Made by a program: the position numbers and the translations under genes | Shown here: piece by piece, positions 13,932 to 22,926 of the stretch | Position numbering within the stretch: the first letter of the stretch is position 1 | How the letters are laid out: every line of letters starts with the position of its first letter | Notes under the pieces: model-generated | Seen by the model: the letters and a program-made list of their open reading frames with translations, nothing else | Database searches by the model: none | Told to the model about the DNA's origin: nothing | Assembly: GCA_035536185.1 (NCBI GenBank) | Contig: DATLOM010000059.1 | Location: 1-33,858, forward strand | Reading direction: 5' to 3' | DNA from: GCA-2861595 sp035536185 | GTDB lineage: Bacteria; Actinomycetota; Acidimicrobiia; Acidimicrobiales; GCA-2861595 | Length of the DNA: 33,858 nucleotides

Positions 13932-16028
13932 CTACGGCCTGGTCGCCGCGGCCATCCCCACCACCGGCTGGTTCAGCTTGATGGCGCCGGTGGACCCGAA
14001 GAAGGGCACGTTGAAGGCGAAGATCCCGCCGTCCGATGCGACCAGCCAGTAGCCCGTGCCGGTCGCGTTTCGGGACATCCCGACGATCGGCTGGTTGAGG
14101 CTGATGGCGCCGGTGGAGCCGCGGAACACGGCATCACCGAAGGCGAAGATCCCGCCGTCCCTGGCCACCAACCAGTAGCCGTTGCCCGAGGGGGTCGATT
14201 CCATCCCTACGATCGCCTGGTTGAGCTTGATGGCGCCGGTGGAGCCGCGGAACACGGCGTCCCCGAAGGCGAAGATCCCGCCGTCGGCGGCTACCAGGAA
14301 GTACCCGCGACCCGACGGCGTGGAGGCCATGCCCCGGATCGGCTGGTTGAGCCTGATGGCGCCGGTGGAGCCGCGGAACACGGCGTCACCGAAGGCGAAG
14401 ATGCCGCCGTCGGACGCCACCAGCCAATAGCCGTTGCCCGAGGGCGTGCGGGCCATCCCCACGATGGGCTGGTTGAGCCTGATGGCGCCGGTGGAGCCGA
14501 AGAACCTGGCATCGCAGAACCCGAAGATGCCGCCGTCGGAGGCCACGAGCCAGTACCCACCGGGGCCGGCCTCGGCGCACTGGTTCTGGGTCAGAGCCGG
14601 CACGTTCACCGCACCTGTGCGGCGGGCGTCGTGATGGAAGGTCGGCCAGCCGGCGGCCCCGAGACGGGCGTTGTCGGAGGCGGCCATCTCGTAGCGCAGG
14701 GCCACGCCGCTGCCGGTGGGCCTGGTGCCCACGGCGATGATGTCGAGCAGGCCGTTGCCGTCGACGTCGGCGACCAGGGGAGAGTTCTGGAAGGCGACCT
14801 TCCCCTCCTCCAGGGCGAACAGGCGCGCTCCGGTCTTCCCGCTGTAGGCGAACAGCGCCCCACCTGTGGGCACCAGCAGGTCCTGGCCGCCGTCACCGTT
14901 CAGGTCGGCGGTGGAGATGGAGCCGAGCACGACGCCGCCTCCGGATGCCTTGGGATAGTTGGGGAGGTCGCCCCCGTCACTGCCGCGCAGGGCGAACACC
15001 CGCCCGGGGTTGGGGCCCTCGAAGGTACCGATGGCCACGTCCCGCACGCCGTTCCCGTCGATGTCGGCCAGTGTGGGTGACGACAGCGTGTAGCCGGCGG
15101 TGTCGCGGGCCCACTTGAGGGTGCCGTTGAGGTTCAGGGCGAAGACCTTGGTGGCGTCGCTGGCGCCGCCTGGCTGGCGGACCCAGTAGTCGCCGGTGCC
15201 GAAGACGATCTCGGCGCGGCCGTCGCCGTCGATGTCGCCCACCGCCGGCGAGGAGCGCACGATCTCGTTCACCCGGAACTCCCAGATCGTCTGGCCCGTG
15301 CCCGAGATGGCCCGGACGAGACCGCCGCGATGGTCGATGGGAGCCCCTGGGCTCGAGTCACCGCCGACGACGACATCGGTCTGCCCGTCGCCGTTCACGT
15401 CGGCCAGAGCGGGCGTCGAGAAGACGGTGTCGTCGGTGTAGTAGGGCCACCCGCCGTTGATGGCGCCCGACTGCGAGAGCGAGTACATCCGCAGGCCCAG
15501 GGCGCCGAAGGTGACGTCGGGCGTGGAATCGCGGTTGATGTCCCCGAGGGCCGGGCTGGAGTGGACGGCCTGGTCGGGGCAGTCCTGGTCGCTGCCCTGG
15601 TACCTGAAGCGCTGGCTGCCGTCGTGCTCGAAGGAGTACATGGCCCCCCCCGAGCACTGGCCGTGGCTGCCCACGCCGCTGCCCACGAAGACCTCGGGAC
15701 GGCTGTCGCCGTCGGTGTCGGCCGCGGCCGGGGAGGAGTTGACGGCGTTGCTCGTCTGGCGGGGCCAGCCGCCGACGGGGCTCCCGTCGGAGCCGTGCAG
15801 GGCGTACACCCTGCCGTCGTGGGCGCCGAACACCACGTCGAGGCCACCACCGTCGAGGTCCACGCCGAGGGGAGACGATTCCCGGACGGCGGCACCGGGC
15901 AGGTCGATGCTCCAGCGGGCCGAGGGCGCGGCGGCGACGGGCCTGATCCCGGAGACGAGTCCGGCGGAGACGAGAGCGGCGGCCAGCAGGCTCGGTCCGG
16001 CGCGCCGGACGTTCAGGGTTCGGGGCAT
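13932..16028 (-). CDS. Secreted FG-GAP protein with five C-terminal 42-residue repeats
   Basis: A 698-aa secreted protein. The start is ATG 16028, chosen because it gives a clean signal peptide (LLAAALVSAGLVSG, then AAA). Residues about 45-470 hold about eight FG-GAP/VCBS-type units with calcium-loop motifs such as DVNGDGQTDVV, DIDGDGRAEIV and DLNGDGGQDLL, which predicts a beta-propeller. From residue 491 to the end there are five copies of the repeat GYWLVASDGGIFAFGDA...GSTGAIRLNQPIVGM. No catalytic motif is seen, so adhesion or scaffolding is inferred. It is divergent from the amidase gene, which carries the same repeat. Confidence 0.85.
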   Translation of the reverse strand: MPRTLNVRRAGPSLLAAALVSAGLVSGIRPVAAAPSARWSIDLPGAAVRESSPLGVDLDGGGLDVVFGAHDGRVYALHGSDGSPVGGWPRQTSNAVNSSPAAADTDGDSRPEVFVGSGVGSHGQCSGGAMYSFEHDGSQRFRYQGSDQDCPDQAVHSSPALGDINRDSTPDVTFGALGLRMYSLSQSGAINGGWPYYTDDTVFSTPALADVNGDGQTDVVVGGDSSPGAPIDHRGGLVRAISGTGQTIWEFRVNEIVRSSPAVGDIDGDGRAEIVFGTGDYWVRQPGGASDATKVFALNLNGTLKWARDTAGYTLSSPTLADIDGNGVRDVAIGTFEGPNPGRVFALRGSDGGDLPNYPKASGGGVVLGSISTADLNGDGGQDLLVPTGGALFAYSGKTGARLFALEEGKVAFQNSPLVADVDGNGLLDIIAVGTRPTGSGVALRYEMAASDNARLGAAGWPTFHHDARRTGAVNVPALTQNQCAEAGPGGYWLVASDGGIFGFCDARFFGSTGAIRLNQPIVGMARTPSGNGYWLVASDGGIFAFGDAVFRGSTGAIRLNQPIRGMASTPSGRGYFLVAADGGIFAFGDAVFRGSTGAIKLNQAIVGMESTPSGNGYWLVARDGGIFAFGDAVFRGSTGAISLNQPIVGMSRNATGTGYWLVASDGGIFAFNVPFFGSTGAIKLNQPVVGMAAATRP

Positions 16029-16036
16029 GGCGCAGG

Positions 16037-16042
16037 AGGGTA
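16037..16042 (-). promoter_or_regulatory. -10 element of the FG-GAP gene (TACCCT-N8-ATG)
   Basis: TACCCT on the minus strand lies 8 nt before the ATG at 16028, giving a nearly leaderless transcript. It lies in the short gap to the divergent amidase gene. Confidence 0.45.
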
Positions 16043-16084
16043 GCCGCCCTGGCACCAGTCGCGTCGACCTACCTGCTTCAATGG

Positions 16085-18025
16085 ATGCAACTTCCTCGAC
16101 ACCAGCCGCCCCTGTCCGGCGGCGACCCGGCGGTGCCCGTGACCCGACGAACAACCCGAGCTCTTGTCGCGCTAGCCGTCATGGCTGTGACGTTGCTGGT
16201 GCCCGTCCCCATGGCCTGGAGCTCACCGGAGACGCGCATGGCCGTGCTGGCCGGCGCCACGCAGCCGGGTGGCGAGGACACCTCCTTCCCGGTGTCCCAT
16301 GCCGGCGTGCGCTGGACGGGGGACGACGACGCCCAGGTGCAGCTGCGCTGGGCCGTCGACGGATCATGGCGCCCCTGGCAGGACGTCACCGTCTCCCACG
16401 ACCTCGAGGACGAGGCCAAAGGGCTGATCTACAGCGGGCTCATCCGGCTCGAGGGCGCGTCGGAGGTGGAGGCGCGGGTGGTCGCCGGGCGGGCACGGTC
16501 GGTGCAGGTTGTCGCCATCGACACCGAGCAGGGGCCCCGCCACCTGGTGAGGGCGCCGGCGCCGGCAGCCTCGGCCTCCACCATCGGGCCATCCCGCACG
16601 CCTCAGCCCGCCATCGTCACCCGCACGGCGTGGGGCGCCGACGAGTCGCTGCGCACGGGCCGCCAGTCCCATGCGCCGGTGAGGAAGCTCGTCGTGCACC
16701 ACACGGCCACGACCAACGCCGACCCCGACCCCGCGGCCACCATCCGGGCCATCTACACCTTCCACACCCGCACCCGGGGTTGGGACGACATCGGGTACAA
16801 CTTCCTCGTCGACGCCCAGGGACGCGTGTACGAGGGTCGCTACGCCCGCACGTACGCGGCCGGCGAGACCCCCACGGGTGAGGACACCGACGGCAACGCC
16901 GTGGTCGGCGCCCACGCCGAGGGTGTCAACACCGGCTCGGTGGGCATCGCCCTTCTCGGGGACTTCATCGCCACCGGCCCGACGGCGGCCGCCGTCGGAG
17001 CCCTGAAGTCGATGCTGGCCTGGGAGGTCGATCGCCACTACATCGATCCGACGGCGTCGGACCGCTACACGCGGACCGATGGAAGCGTGATCACCTTTCC
17101 CAACATCTCCGGCCACCGTGACACCCGGGCCACCGACTGCCCCGGAGACAGTCTCTACTTCCGCCTTCCCGAGATACGGCAGTCGATGCCCCGCCCCGGG
17201 CCGCGACCGGCCATTGCCGCCCCGCCCCGTCCTGTGGCCGTCGGTTACTGGGTGGCCGCTCGCGACGGGGCCGTCCGCGCTTTCGGCGAAACACCGTTCC
17301 TCGGTGACGTCGCCGCCCTGGCCCTCAATTCGCCCCTCCAGGGGATCACGGCCACGCCGCCGCGCTTCGGGCCACCAGGCGGTTACTGGCTCCTCGGAGG
17401 GGACGGCGGCATCTTCGCCTTCGGCGACGCCGGGTTCTTCGGCTCCACCGGGGCCATCAAGCTGAACCAGCCGGTCGTGGCCATGGCCGCCACCCCCACG
17501 GGAAAGGGCTACTGGCTCGTTGCCGGTGACGGCGGCATCTTCGCCTTCGGCGACGCCGGGTTCTTCGGCTCCACCGGCGCCCTGCGGCTCAACAAGCCCG
17601 TCGTGGGAATGGCGGCCACACCCACGGGCAGGGGTTACTGGCTGGTGGCCAGCGACGGCGGCATCTTCGCCTTCGGCGACGCCGCCTTCCGTGGCTCCAC
17701 CGGCGCTCTCCGGCTCAACTCGCCGGTGGTGGGCATGGACTCGCCGTCGGCCGCCGGCTACTGGCTGGTGGCAAGGGACGGCGGGATGTTCGCCTTCGGC
17801 GTGCCGTTCCTCGGCAGCGTTCCCGGCCTGCGCCTGGCCTCCTACGCCGGCACGGTGGCCATGGGGTCCACGCCCCTGCCCGCCCAGGGGTACTACGTCC
17901 TCGGGGCCGACGGCGGGATCTTCACCTTCGGCGACGCCAAGTTCTTCGGCGCCAGAGCCGGGCTCACGGGGAGCGGTGCCGCGGCGGACATGGCCGTGGC
18001 CGCGGTGTTGACCCCAGCGAAGTGA
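16085..18025 (+). CDS. Secreted PGRP-type N-acetylmuramoyl-L-alanine amidase with six C-terminal repeats
   Basis: A protein of up to 646 aa predicted to cut the bond between N-acetylmuramic acid and the stem peptide. After a signal peptide (ALVALAVMAVTLLVPVPMAWS) and an N-terminal domain comes the amidase_2/PGRP domain: RTAWGADESLR, KLVVHHTATTN, GWDDIGYNFLVDAQGRVYEG, TGSVGIALLGDF and ISGHRDTRATDCPGD. The His of VHHT, the His of GHRD and the Cys of DCPG are the expected zinc ligands. From residue 387, six 42-residue GYWLV...GDGGIFAFGDA repeats follow; the first and last two are degenerate. The start could also be GTG 16133 or 16139, nearer the signal peptide. Confidence 0.9.
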   Translation: MQLPRHQPPLSGGDPAVPVTRRTTRALVALAVMAVTLLVPVPMAWSSPETRMAVLAGATQPGGEDTSFPVSHAGVRWTGDDDAQVQLRWAVDGSWRPWQDVTVSHDLEDEAKGLIYSGLIRLEGASEVEARVVAGRARSVQVVAIDTEQGPRHLVRAPAPAASASTIGPSRTPQPAIVTRTAWGADESLRTGRQSHAPVRKLVVHHTATTNADPDPAATIRAIYTFHTRTRGWDDIGYNFLVDAQGRVYEGRYARTYAAGETPTGEDTDGNAVVGAHAEGVNTGSVGIALLGDFIATGPTAAAVGALKSMLAWEVDRHYIDPTASDRYTRTDGSVITFPNISGHRDTRATDCPGDSLYFRLPEIRQSMPRPGPRPAIAAPPRPVAVGYWVAARDGAVRAFGETPFLGDVAALALNSPLQGITATPPRFGPPGGYWLLGGDGGIFAFGDAGFFGSTGAIKLNQPVVAMAATPTGKGYWLVAGDGGIFAFGDAGFFGSTGALRLNKPVVGMAATPTGRGYWLVASDGGIFAFGDAAFRGSTGALRLNSPVVGMDSPSAAGYWLVARDGGMFAFGVPFLGSVPGLRLASYAGTVAMGSTPLPAQGYYVLGADGGIFTFGDAKFFGARAGLTGSGAAADMAVAAVLTPAK

Positions 18026-18081
18026 CGGCGCCGCCGGGGTCCCCCTGGTGCCGCCGGCCTCGGGATTCGTCACCGATTGCG

Positions 18082-18087
18082 TAGCCT
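18082..18087 (+). promoter_or_regulatory. Leaderless-type -10 of the SpoIID gene (TAGCCT-N6-ATG)
   Basis: TAGCCT, then CCGGCC, then the ATG at 18094. This is the same hexamer and spacing as at clpP and murI. Confidence 0.65.
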
Positions 18088-18093
18088 CCGGCC

Positions 18094-20127
18094 ATGAATC
18101 AGCCGGCCGGCCTCTCCTTCTCCGCGTACTCCCTCCGACGCCAGACGAAGCTGCTGCTGGCCGCAATCGCCGTCATCTCCGTGACCGCCGGCCTGCTGGT
18201 CGCCCCGGTGGCTACGCGCCCGGCGGTGGCCTACCCGGCGGCCACCGTCGACCTGGCCGGCCACGGCTTCGGCCACGGTCGGGGCATGGGCCAGTACGGC
18301 GCCCTCGGTTACGCCCTGGCCGGCTGGCCCCACACCCAGATCCTCGACCACTTCTACGGCGGCACCAGGATGGGACCGGTGGGCGACATCCCGATGTCGG
18401 TGCGGATCCTGCGCCTCGACAACAAGGAGACCATCGTCGTCCAGGAGCGGGGGCTGGCCACGGCGAACGGCAGCGCCCCCTCGCCGGCCATGCGGGTGCG
18501 CCTCGTCGCTCCCAACACCTTCGAGGTGACCAGCGGCCCTGGTTGCGCCGGCCCGTGGACCCCGGTCGCCCCGGTCTCGCCCGGTCCGATCGTGCTCGCC
18601 TCGGCCGCGCCGCCTTCGGACGACCGCAGCTCCATGCTGCAGCTCTGCGAGGGGCCTGTCACCCGCTGGTACCGCGGCGACTTCGCGGTGGTGGACAGCG
18701 GCGGCGCCCGCACCGTGAACCGGCTGCCCATGGAGGCATACCTGCGGGGGGTCGTGCCCCGTGAGTCGCCCTCGTCGTGGGGGGCGCTGGGGGACGGGAA
18801 GGGGATGAACGCCCTCCGGGCCCAGGCCGTGGCCGCCCGCTCCTACTCCTTTGCCGAGAACCGCTACCCGTTCGCCAAGACGTGCGACACCGGGGCCTGC
18901 CAGGTCTACGGCGGCTTCGCCGTCCAGGACGCGGCCGGGTTCCGGGACCTCGAGGCCGGTCCCACCAACGCGGCCATCGCCGAGACCGCGGGCCAGGTCA
19001 GGGTCTCGGGCACGGGTGCCGTCGTGGCCACGGAGTTCTCGTCGTCGACCGGCGGCCACTCCGCCGGCGGTGTCTTCCCGGCCGTCGTGGACGACGGGGA
19101 CGCCGTGTCCCTCAACCCCAACCACAACTGGACGGCCCAGGTGCCGGTGGCGGCCATCGAGGCCGCCTATCCCAACATCGGCGCCCTGCGGGCCGTGAAC
19201 GTCACCAAGCGCAACGGCCTGGGCGACTTCGGCGGGCGGGTCCTGGAGTTGGTCCTGGCCGGCGCCAACGGCGACCAGGTCCTCCGGGGCTCGGAGTTCC
19301 GGGTGAAGTTCGGGCTCAAGTCCGACTGGTTCAACGTCACCAACAACGCCAGCGGGGGCACGTCCGGCTACTGGGTGGTCGCCGCCGACGGCGGCATCTT
19401 CGCCTTCGGGGAGGCCCGGTTCTTCGGGTCCACCGGCAATCTCCGGCTCAACGCCCCGGTCCTCGGAATGGCGCCCACTCCGGCAGGTAACGGCTACTGG
19501 CTCGTGGCTGCCGACGGCGGCATCTTCAGCTTCGGCGACGCCCGGTTCGCCGGCTCCACCGGCAACCTCCGCCTCAACCAACCGGTGGTGGGGATGGCGG
19601 CCACGCCCACCGGCAACGGCTACTGGCTGGTGGCGAGGGACGGCGGGATCTTCGCCTTCGGCGATGCCGGGTTCTTCGGGTCGACCGGGTCCATCAGGCT
19701 CAACCAGCCCGTCGTGGGCATGGCCCCCAGCCCCACCGGCAAGGGCTACTGGCTGGTCGCCAGCGACGGCGGCATCTTCGCCTTCGGCGACGCCCGCTTC
19801 CTGGGCTCCACCGGCGCCATACGCCTGAACCAGCCCGTGATCGACATGGCGGCCAAGCCCACCGGCAACGGCTACTGGCTCGTGGCCGCCGACGGCGGCA
19901 TCTTCGCCTTCGGCGACTCCGGGTTCTTCGGATCGCTCCCCGGCCGTTCCATCACGGCGACGGCCAGGGGCATCGAGAGCACGGGCAGCGGCGGCGGCTA
20001 CCTGATCGCCACCGAGGCCGGCAAGGTCATCCCCTTCGGTGACGCGCCCTATTTCGGTGACGTCCTCGGCGCCATCCCCGGCTACCGCGGCGGCGTCCGC
20101 GGCCTGGCCACGCGCTCCACCCGCTGA
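18094..20127 (+). CDS. Secreted SpoIID/LytB-type protein with six C-terminal repeats
   Basis: A 677-aa exported protein. A signal or anchor helix (KLLLAAIAVISVTAGLLVAP) is followed by a SpoIID domain: GHGFGHGRGMGQYGALGYA, RLPMEAYLRGVVPRESPSSW with the catalytic Glu at 224, ALRAQAVAARSYS and SSSTGGHSAGG. In Bacillus SpoIID is a lytic transglycosylase that cuts glycan strands lacking stem peptides; that activity is inferred here. Residues 425-677 are six 42-residue repeats, the last two degenerate. It lies 68 bp after the amidase gene with its own promoter, and its 3' end overlaps the convergent methyltransferase gene by 46 nt. Confidence 0.9.
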   Translation: MNQPAGLSFSAYSLRRQTKLLLAAIAVISVTAGLLVAPVATRPAVAYPAATVDLAGHGFGHGRGMGQYGALGYALAGWPHTQILDHFYGGTRMGPVGDIPMSVRILRLDNKETIVVQERGLATANGSAPSPAMRVRLVAPNTFEVTSGPGCAGPWTPVAPVSPGPIVLASAAPPSDDRSSMLQLCEGPVTRWYRGDFAVVDSGGARTVNRLPMEAYLRGVVPRESPSSWGALGDGKGMNALRAQAVAARSYSFAENRYPFAKTCDTGACQVYGGFAVQDAAGFRDLEAGPTNAAIAETAGQVRVSGTGAVVATEFSSSTGGHSAGGVFPAVVDDGDAVSLNPNHNWTAQVPVAAIEAAYPNIGALRAVNVTKRNGLGDFGGRVLELVLAGANGDQVLRGSEFRVKFGLKSDWFNVTNNASGGTSGYWVVAADGGIFAFGEARFFGSTGNLRLNAPVLGMAPTPAGNGYWLVAADGGIFSFGDARFAGSTGNLRLNQPVVGMAATPTGNGYWLVARDGGIFAFGDAGFFGSTGSIRLNQPVVGMAPSPTGKGYWLVASDGGIFAFGDARFLGSTGAIRLNQPVIDMAAKPTGNGYWLVAADGGIFAFGDSGFFGSLPGRSITATARGIESTGSGGGYLIATEAGKVIPFGDAPYFGDVLGAIPGYRGGVRGLATRSTR

Positions 20128-21143
20128 TCCGCCGGCGGGGGGTGGTGGGCGGCGAGGGCGGACTCGACGGCGAGGGTGTCCTCGGGCAGGGCCACGCGGG
20201 TGTCGAGGCCGAAGTTCGCCTCCCACAGGGCGATCTCGGCCGGCGAGCGCACGTCGGGGCCCGGCTCCGGTGCGCTCGGGACGCGGAACACGTACAGGTT
20301 CCAGTACTTGGTGAGGCCGAAGCGGGCCAGGTGGGGGTGCATGAGCCGTTCGACGGCGCCGCAGCGCACGAACCCCGCTTCCTCGAACCGCTTGGTCCAC
20401 CAGGAGAACGAGGCGATGGTGAGGTGGCCCTCGATGGGCTCGCCCTCGGCGTCGCGGTACAGGTCCTCGTAGGGGATCGGGCCCTCGTGCCCGGGCCCGA
20501 GCGACTCGTAGTGGGGGACCCGCTCGTCCCGCACCTTGATCGTGTACCAGCCACCGGGCCCGTTCTCGTTGGGGCCGAACGAGGGGATGGTGGCGACGAC
20601 GTACGACCGGGTCACCCGGCGCAGCTCCCGCAGGGCCACCGGCACCGCTTCGGGCGGCAGGTGCTCCAGCGTCTCCAGGGCGGTCACGAGGTCGAACGTC
20701 CCGTCCGGGAACGGCAGGCGGTGGGTGAGATCGCCGTAGCGGATATGGCCGCGGGCGCCGGCGGCGGCCTGGTCGACGGCGAACTGGCTCACGTCCACGC
20801 CCATGGCGTCGAAGCCCAGCTCCCGCAGGGCCTCGACCACGAATCCGGTCGCGCAGCCCACGTCGAGCGTCCGCTGCACGTCGAACCAGCGCCAGACCAG
20901 GTAGGCGGCGACGTTGGCGTTGCTGGTGTCCCGGTCGTAGCGCTCGTAGCCCGAGAGGCCCATGCGGTCGAGCGGGTCACGCCCGGACCCGAAGTAGTGG
21001 GCGCCGTAGACGTCGTCGTACAGCGCCCGGTTCAGCTCCCGGTTGGTCCGCAGGATCAGCTCCCGCGTCCGGGGGTGGCGGGCCAGCGATCGCAGGGCCG
21101 AGCGGGCGGAGGCGAGGGCGGGCCGGATGAGCGGAGGGACCAT
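20082..21143 (-). CDS. Class I SAM-dependent methyltransferase
   Basis: A 353-aa cytoplasmic methyltransferase. It has motif I TLDVGCATGFVVEAL, the second strand MGVDVSQFAV, RYGDLTHRLPFPDGTFDLVTALETLEHLP (motifs II and III), and SWWTKRFEEAGF near the end of the fold. The N terminus (YDDVYGAHYFG) matches methyltransferases found among polysaccharide genes. The ATG at 21143 has GGGAGG upstream within the end of the GT-C gene, 5 bp away, so the two form an operon. It may methylate the sugar or lipid carrier made by the neighbours (inference). Confidence 0.85.
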   Translation of the reverse strand: MVPPLIRPALASARSALRSLARHPRTRELILRTNRELNRALYDDVYGAHYFGSGRDPLDRMGLSGYERYDRDTSNANVAAYLVWRWFDVQRTLDVGCATGFVVEALRELGFDAMGVDVSQFAVDQAAAGARGHIRYGDLTHRLPFPDGTFDLVTALETLEHLPPEAVPVALRELRRVTRSYVVATIPSFGPNENGPGGWYTIKVRDERVPHYESLGPGHEGPIPYEDLYRDAEGEPIEGHLTIASFSWWTKRFEEAGFVRCGAVERLMHPHLARFGLTKYWNLYVFRVPSAPEPGPDVRSPAEIALWEANFGLDTRVALPEDTLAVESALAAHHPPPADQRVERVARPRTPPR

Positions 21144-21148
21144 TGGTC

Positions 21149-22843
21149 TCAGGACCTCCCGGCCAGGGATGGGTCGGTGACGAGGGGAACGCCGTAGACG
21201 GTGACTCCGGCGGGCACGACGTAGACCGTAGGCCCGCTCGGCAACTGCACGGCGGTGGCCGTGCCCCGGGCGACCATGTCGAGCACCTCGTCCCTCGGCT
21301 CGTCCACCACCAGGACGGCCCGGGCGCCGGGCGCCAGCTCGACGCGGTGGTCCCGCTCGTGCACCCAGCGCCGGCCCCGGCCGGAGTACTCGTGGAACTC
21401 GAACTGCAGGAGGTGGACCCGGAACTGCGGGAGGGTGAGCATGGCGTGGCGGAAGCGGTGGCCGCCGTTCAGGTGCACGTACACCAGCACGTCGCGCTCC
21501 GGGTCGAACAGGTCGGCCAGGGACCGGTAGCGGTCGGTGTCCCGCACCACCTCGGCCATGGCCGCGGTGGTCAGCCGGTACGGGGCGCCGAACCGGGACT
21601 CGGTGAACCACGCACCCCGGTCGGTGAGCGCCGAGGGCAGGATGCCGGGATCGCCCTGGAGGAAGCGCTGGCCCTGGATCAGGCAGACGACAGCGAGGGC
21701 GGCGGTGAAGCCGAGGCGGAGGCGGTGGGGGAGCCGGGCCAGGGGCCAGAGGAGGAGGAGGACGAGCGCCGGGAGGTACGACAGCACGTAGCCGGCCTTG
21801 CCGAAGTGGAAGAGAGCCACGAAGACGAACGGGGGCACGGCGGCGACGGCCAGCAGAACAGGGGGAGTGAGGACGAAGCGCTCACCCGTCAGCGGCCGGT
21901 CGGCGACCGGCCCGCCGGAGTCGAGGTCCCGCCGGCGCCCCTCGGCCCGCCGGCGGAGCAGGAAACCGACAGCCAGCACGGCCAGGGGGACCAGCAACGC
22001 CACGGCGGCGACCGTGTATCCGGTGGCCTGGCCCAGGTTGTAGCGCACACCTTCGGCGGGCGCGCCGTAGAACGGCGAGCTGACGGTCACCGACTCGCGC
22101 CAGATACGGGCGCCGTTCTCGGTCACCACGCCAAGGCCGCCTGGCTGCTCCACCGCCATCGGCACGACCCACACCGCCAGCCCGACCAGCCCGGCGCCGG
22201 CCACCGCCACCGCGCCCCGCAGGTTCCGCACACCCCGAACGGCGGCCACCAACGCCAGCGGCCCCAGCAGCACGATGGACGACTGACGGGCCCCGGTGGC
22301 CAATCCGAGGGCGCCGGCGGCGGCTACTGCGTGCCACGACCCCGGACAGGCCCGCCAGGCCAGCAGGAGGAGCACCACGCTGGCGAGGGCGTCGAAGGCG
22401 TAGCTGCCCACCGAGGACCCGTAGAAGGCGACGAAGGGCGATGTGAACAGCACGGCGGCGCCGGCCAGGCCCAGCCACCGGCCGGAGAGGGACCGCCCGA
22501 GCACGTAGGCCAGGGCGACGGTGCCGGCGGCGGCCACGGCCGCGGCGGCCACCAGGCTGTCGTGGGTGCTCAGGGGAGTCACGGCCCGCACGACCCGGCC
22601 GGCGAAGACGTACAGCCAGTAGCCGGGGGCGTGGGGCGTGGCCTGGCTGACGTCGAAGCCGTCAACGCCGAACATGAGGCTGACCGAGTCCCACTCCGTG
22701 GGCCCGCCCGCCGCGGTGGCCGAATAGGCGGCGAGGGCGAGGGCGAACAGCACCCACGGCACGGCCCGGTCGGAACGGGCCCGACCGTCCCTGCGCAAGG
22801 CCCTACCGACGGTCTCTGAGGGCGCGTCGAGAGTGGTGGTCAT
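21149..22843 (-). CDS. GT-C type membrane glycosyltransferase (PMT/ArnT-like)
   Basis: A 564-aa polytopic membrane protein with about ten hydrophobic helices (such as VPWVLFALALAAYSATAA, LGLAGAAVLFTSPFVAFYG and VLLAVAAVPPFVFVALFHF) and a soluble C-terminal part. An acidic EWDSVSLMFG after the first helix fits the catalytic loop of polyprenyl-phosphate-sugar-using GT-C enzymes, and APGYWLYVFAGR is also typical. It would transfer a sugar outside the membrane. The ATG at 22843 is preferred over an upstream TTG at 22858, which lies on the -10 element. It is divergent from the GT4 gene at 22927. Confidence 0.75.
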   Translation of the reverse strand: MTTTLDAPSETVGRALRRDGRARSDRAVPWVLFALALAAYSATAAGGPTEWDSVSLMFGVDGFDVSQATPHAPGYWLYVFAGRVVRAVTPLSTHDSLVAAAAVAAAGTVALAYVLGRSLSGRWLGLAGAAVLFTSPFVAFYGSSVGSYAFDALASVVLLLLAWRACPGSWHAVAAAGALGLATGARQSSIVLLGPLALVAAVRGVRNLRGAVAVAGAGLVGLAVWVVPMAVEQPGGLGVVTENGARIWRESVTVSSPFYGAPAEGVRYNLGQATGYTVAAVALLVPLAVLAVGFLLRRRAEGRRRDLDSGGPVADRPLTGERFVLTPPVLLAVAAVPPFVFVALFHFGKAGYVLSYLPALVLLLLWPLARLPHRLRLGFTAALAVVCLIQGQRFLQGDPGILPSALTDRGAWFTESRFGAPYRLTTAAMAEVVRDTDRYRSLADLFDPERDVLVYVHLNGGHRFRHAMLTLPQFRVHLLQFEFHEYSGRGRRWVHERDHRVELAPGARAVLVVDEPRDEVLDMVARGTATAVQLPSGPTVYVVPAGVTVYGVPLVTDPSLAGRS

Positions 22844-22856
22844 GGCCGCCGGCCCC

Positions 22857-22862
22857 AAAGTA
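22857..22862 (-). promoter_or_regulatory. Candidate -10 of the GT-C/methyltransferase operon (TACTTT)
   Basis: TACTTT on the minus strand lies 13 nt before the ATG at 22843, in the 83-bp divergent gap. Confidence 0.4.
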
Positions 22863-22911
22863 GCCGTGCCGCCCGCCCCGGCACCCCATCCCGACCGGCT
22901 GTGGTGCCCCC

Positions 22912-22917
22912 TACGAT
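22912..22917 (+). promoter_or_regulatory. -10 element of the second GT4 cassette (TACGAT-N9-GTG)
   Basis: TACGAT lies 9 nt before the GTG at 22927 and fits TANNNT. A leader of about three bases is predicted. Confidence 0.45.
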
Positions 22918-22926
22918 GACGGCGCC

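Noticed and set aside
16364..18166. 600-codon open frame on the minus strand opposite the amidase gene
   Set aside because: The repetitive Glu/Gly/Val-rich product mirrors the repeats of the real gene. No domain is seen.
21143..22819. 558-codon open frame on the plus strand opposite the GT-C gene
   Set aside because: The product is low-complexity Gly/Glu/Gln/His-rich, while the minus strand gives a clear membrane protein.
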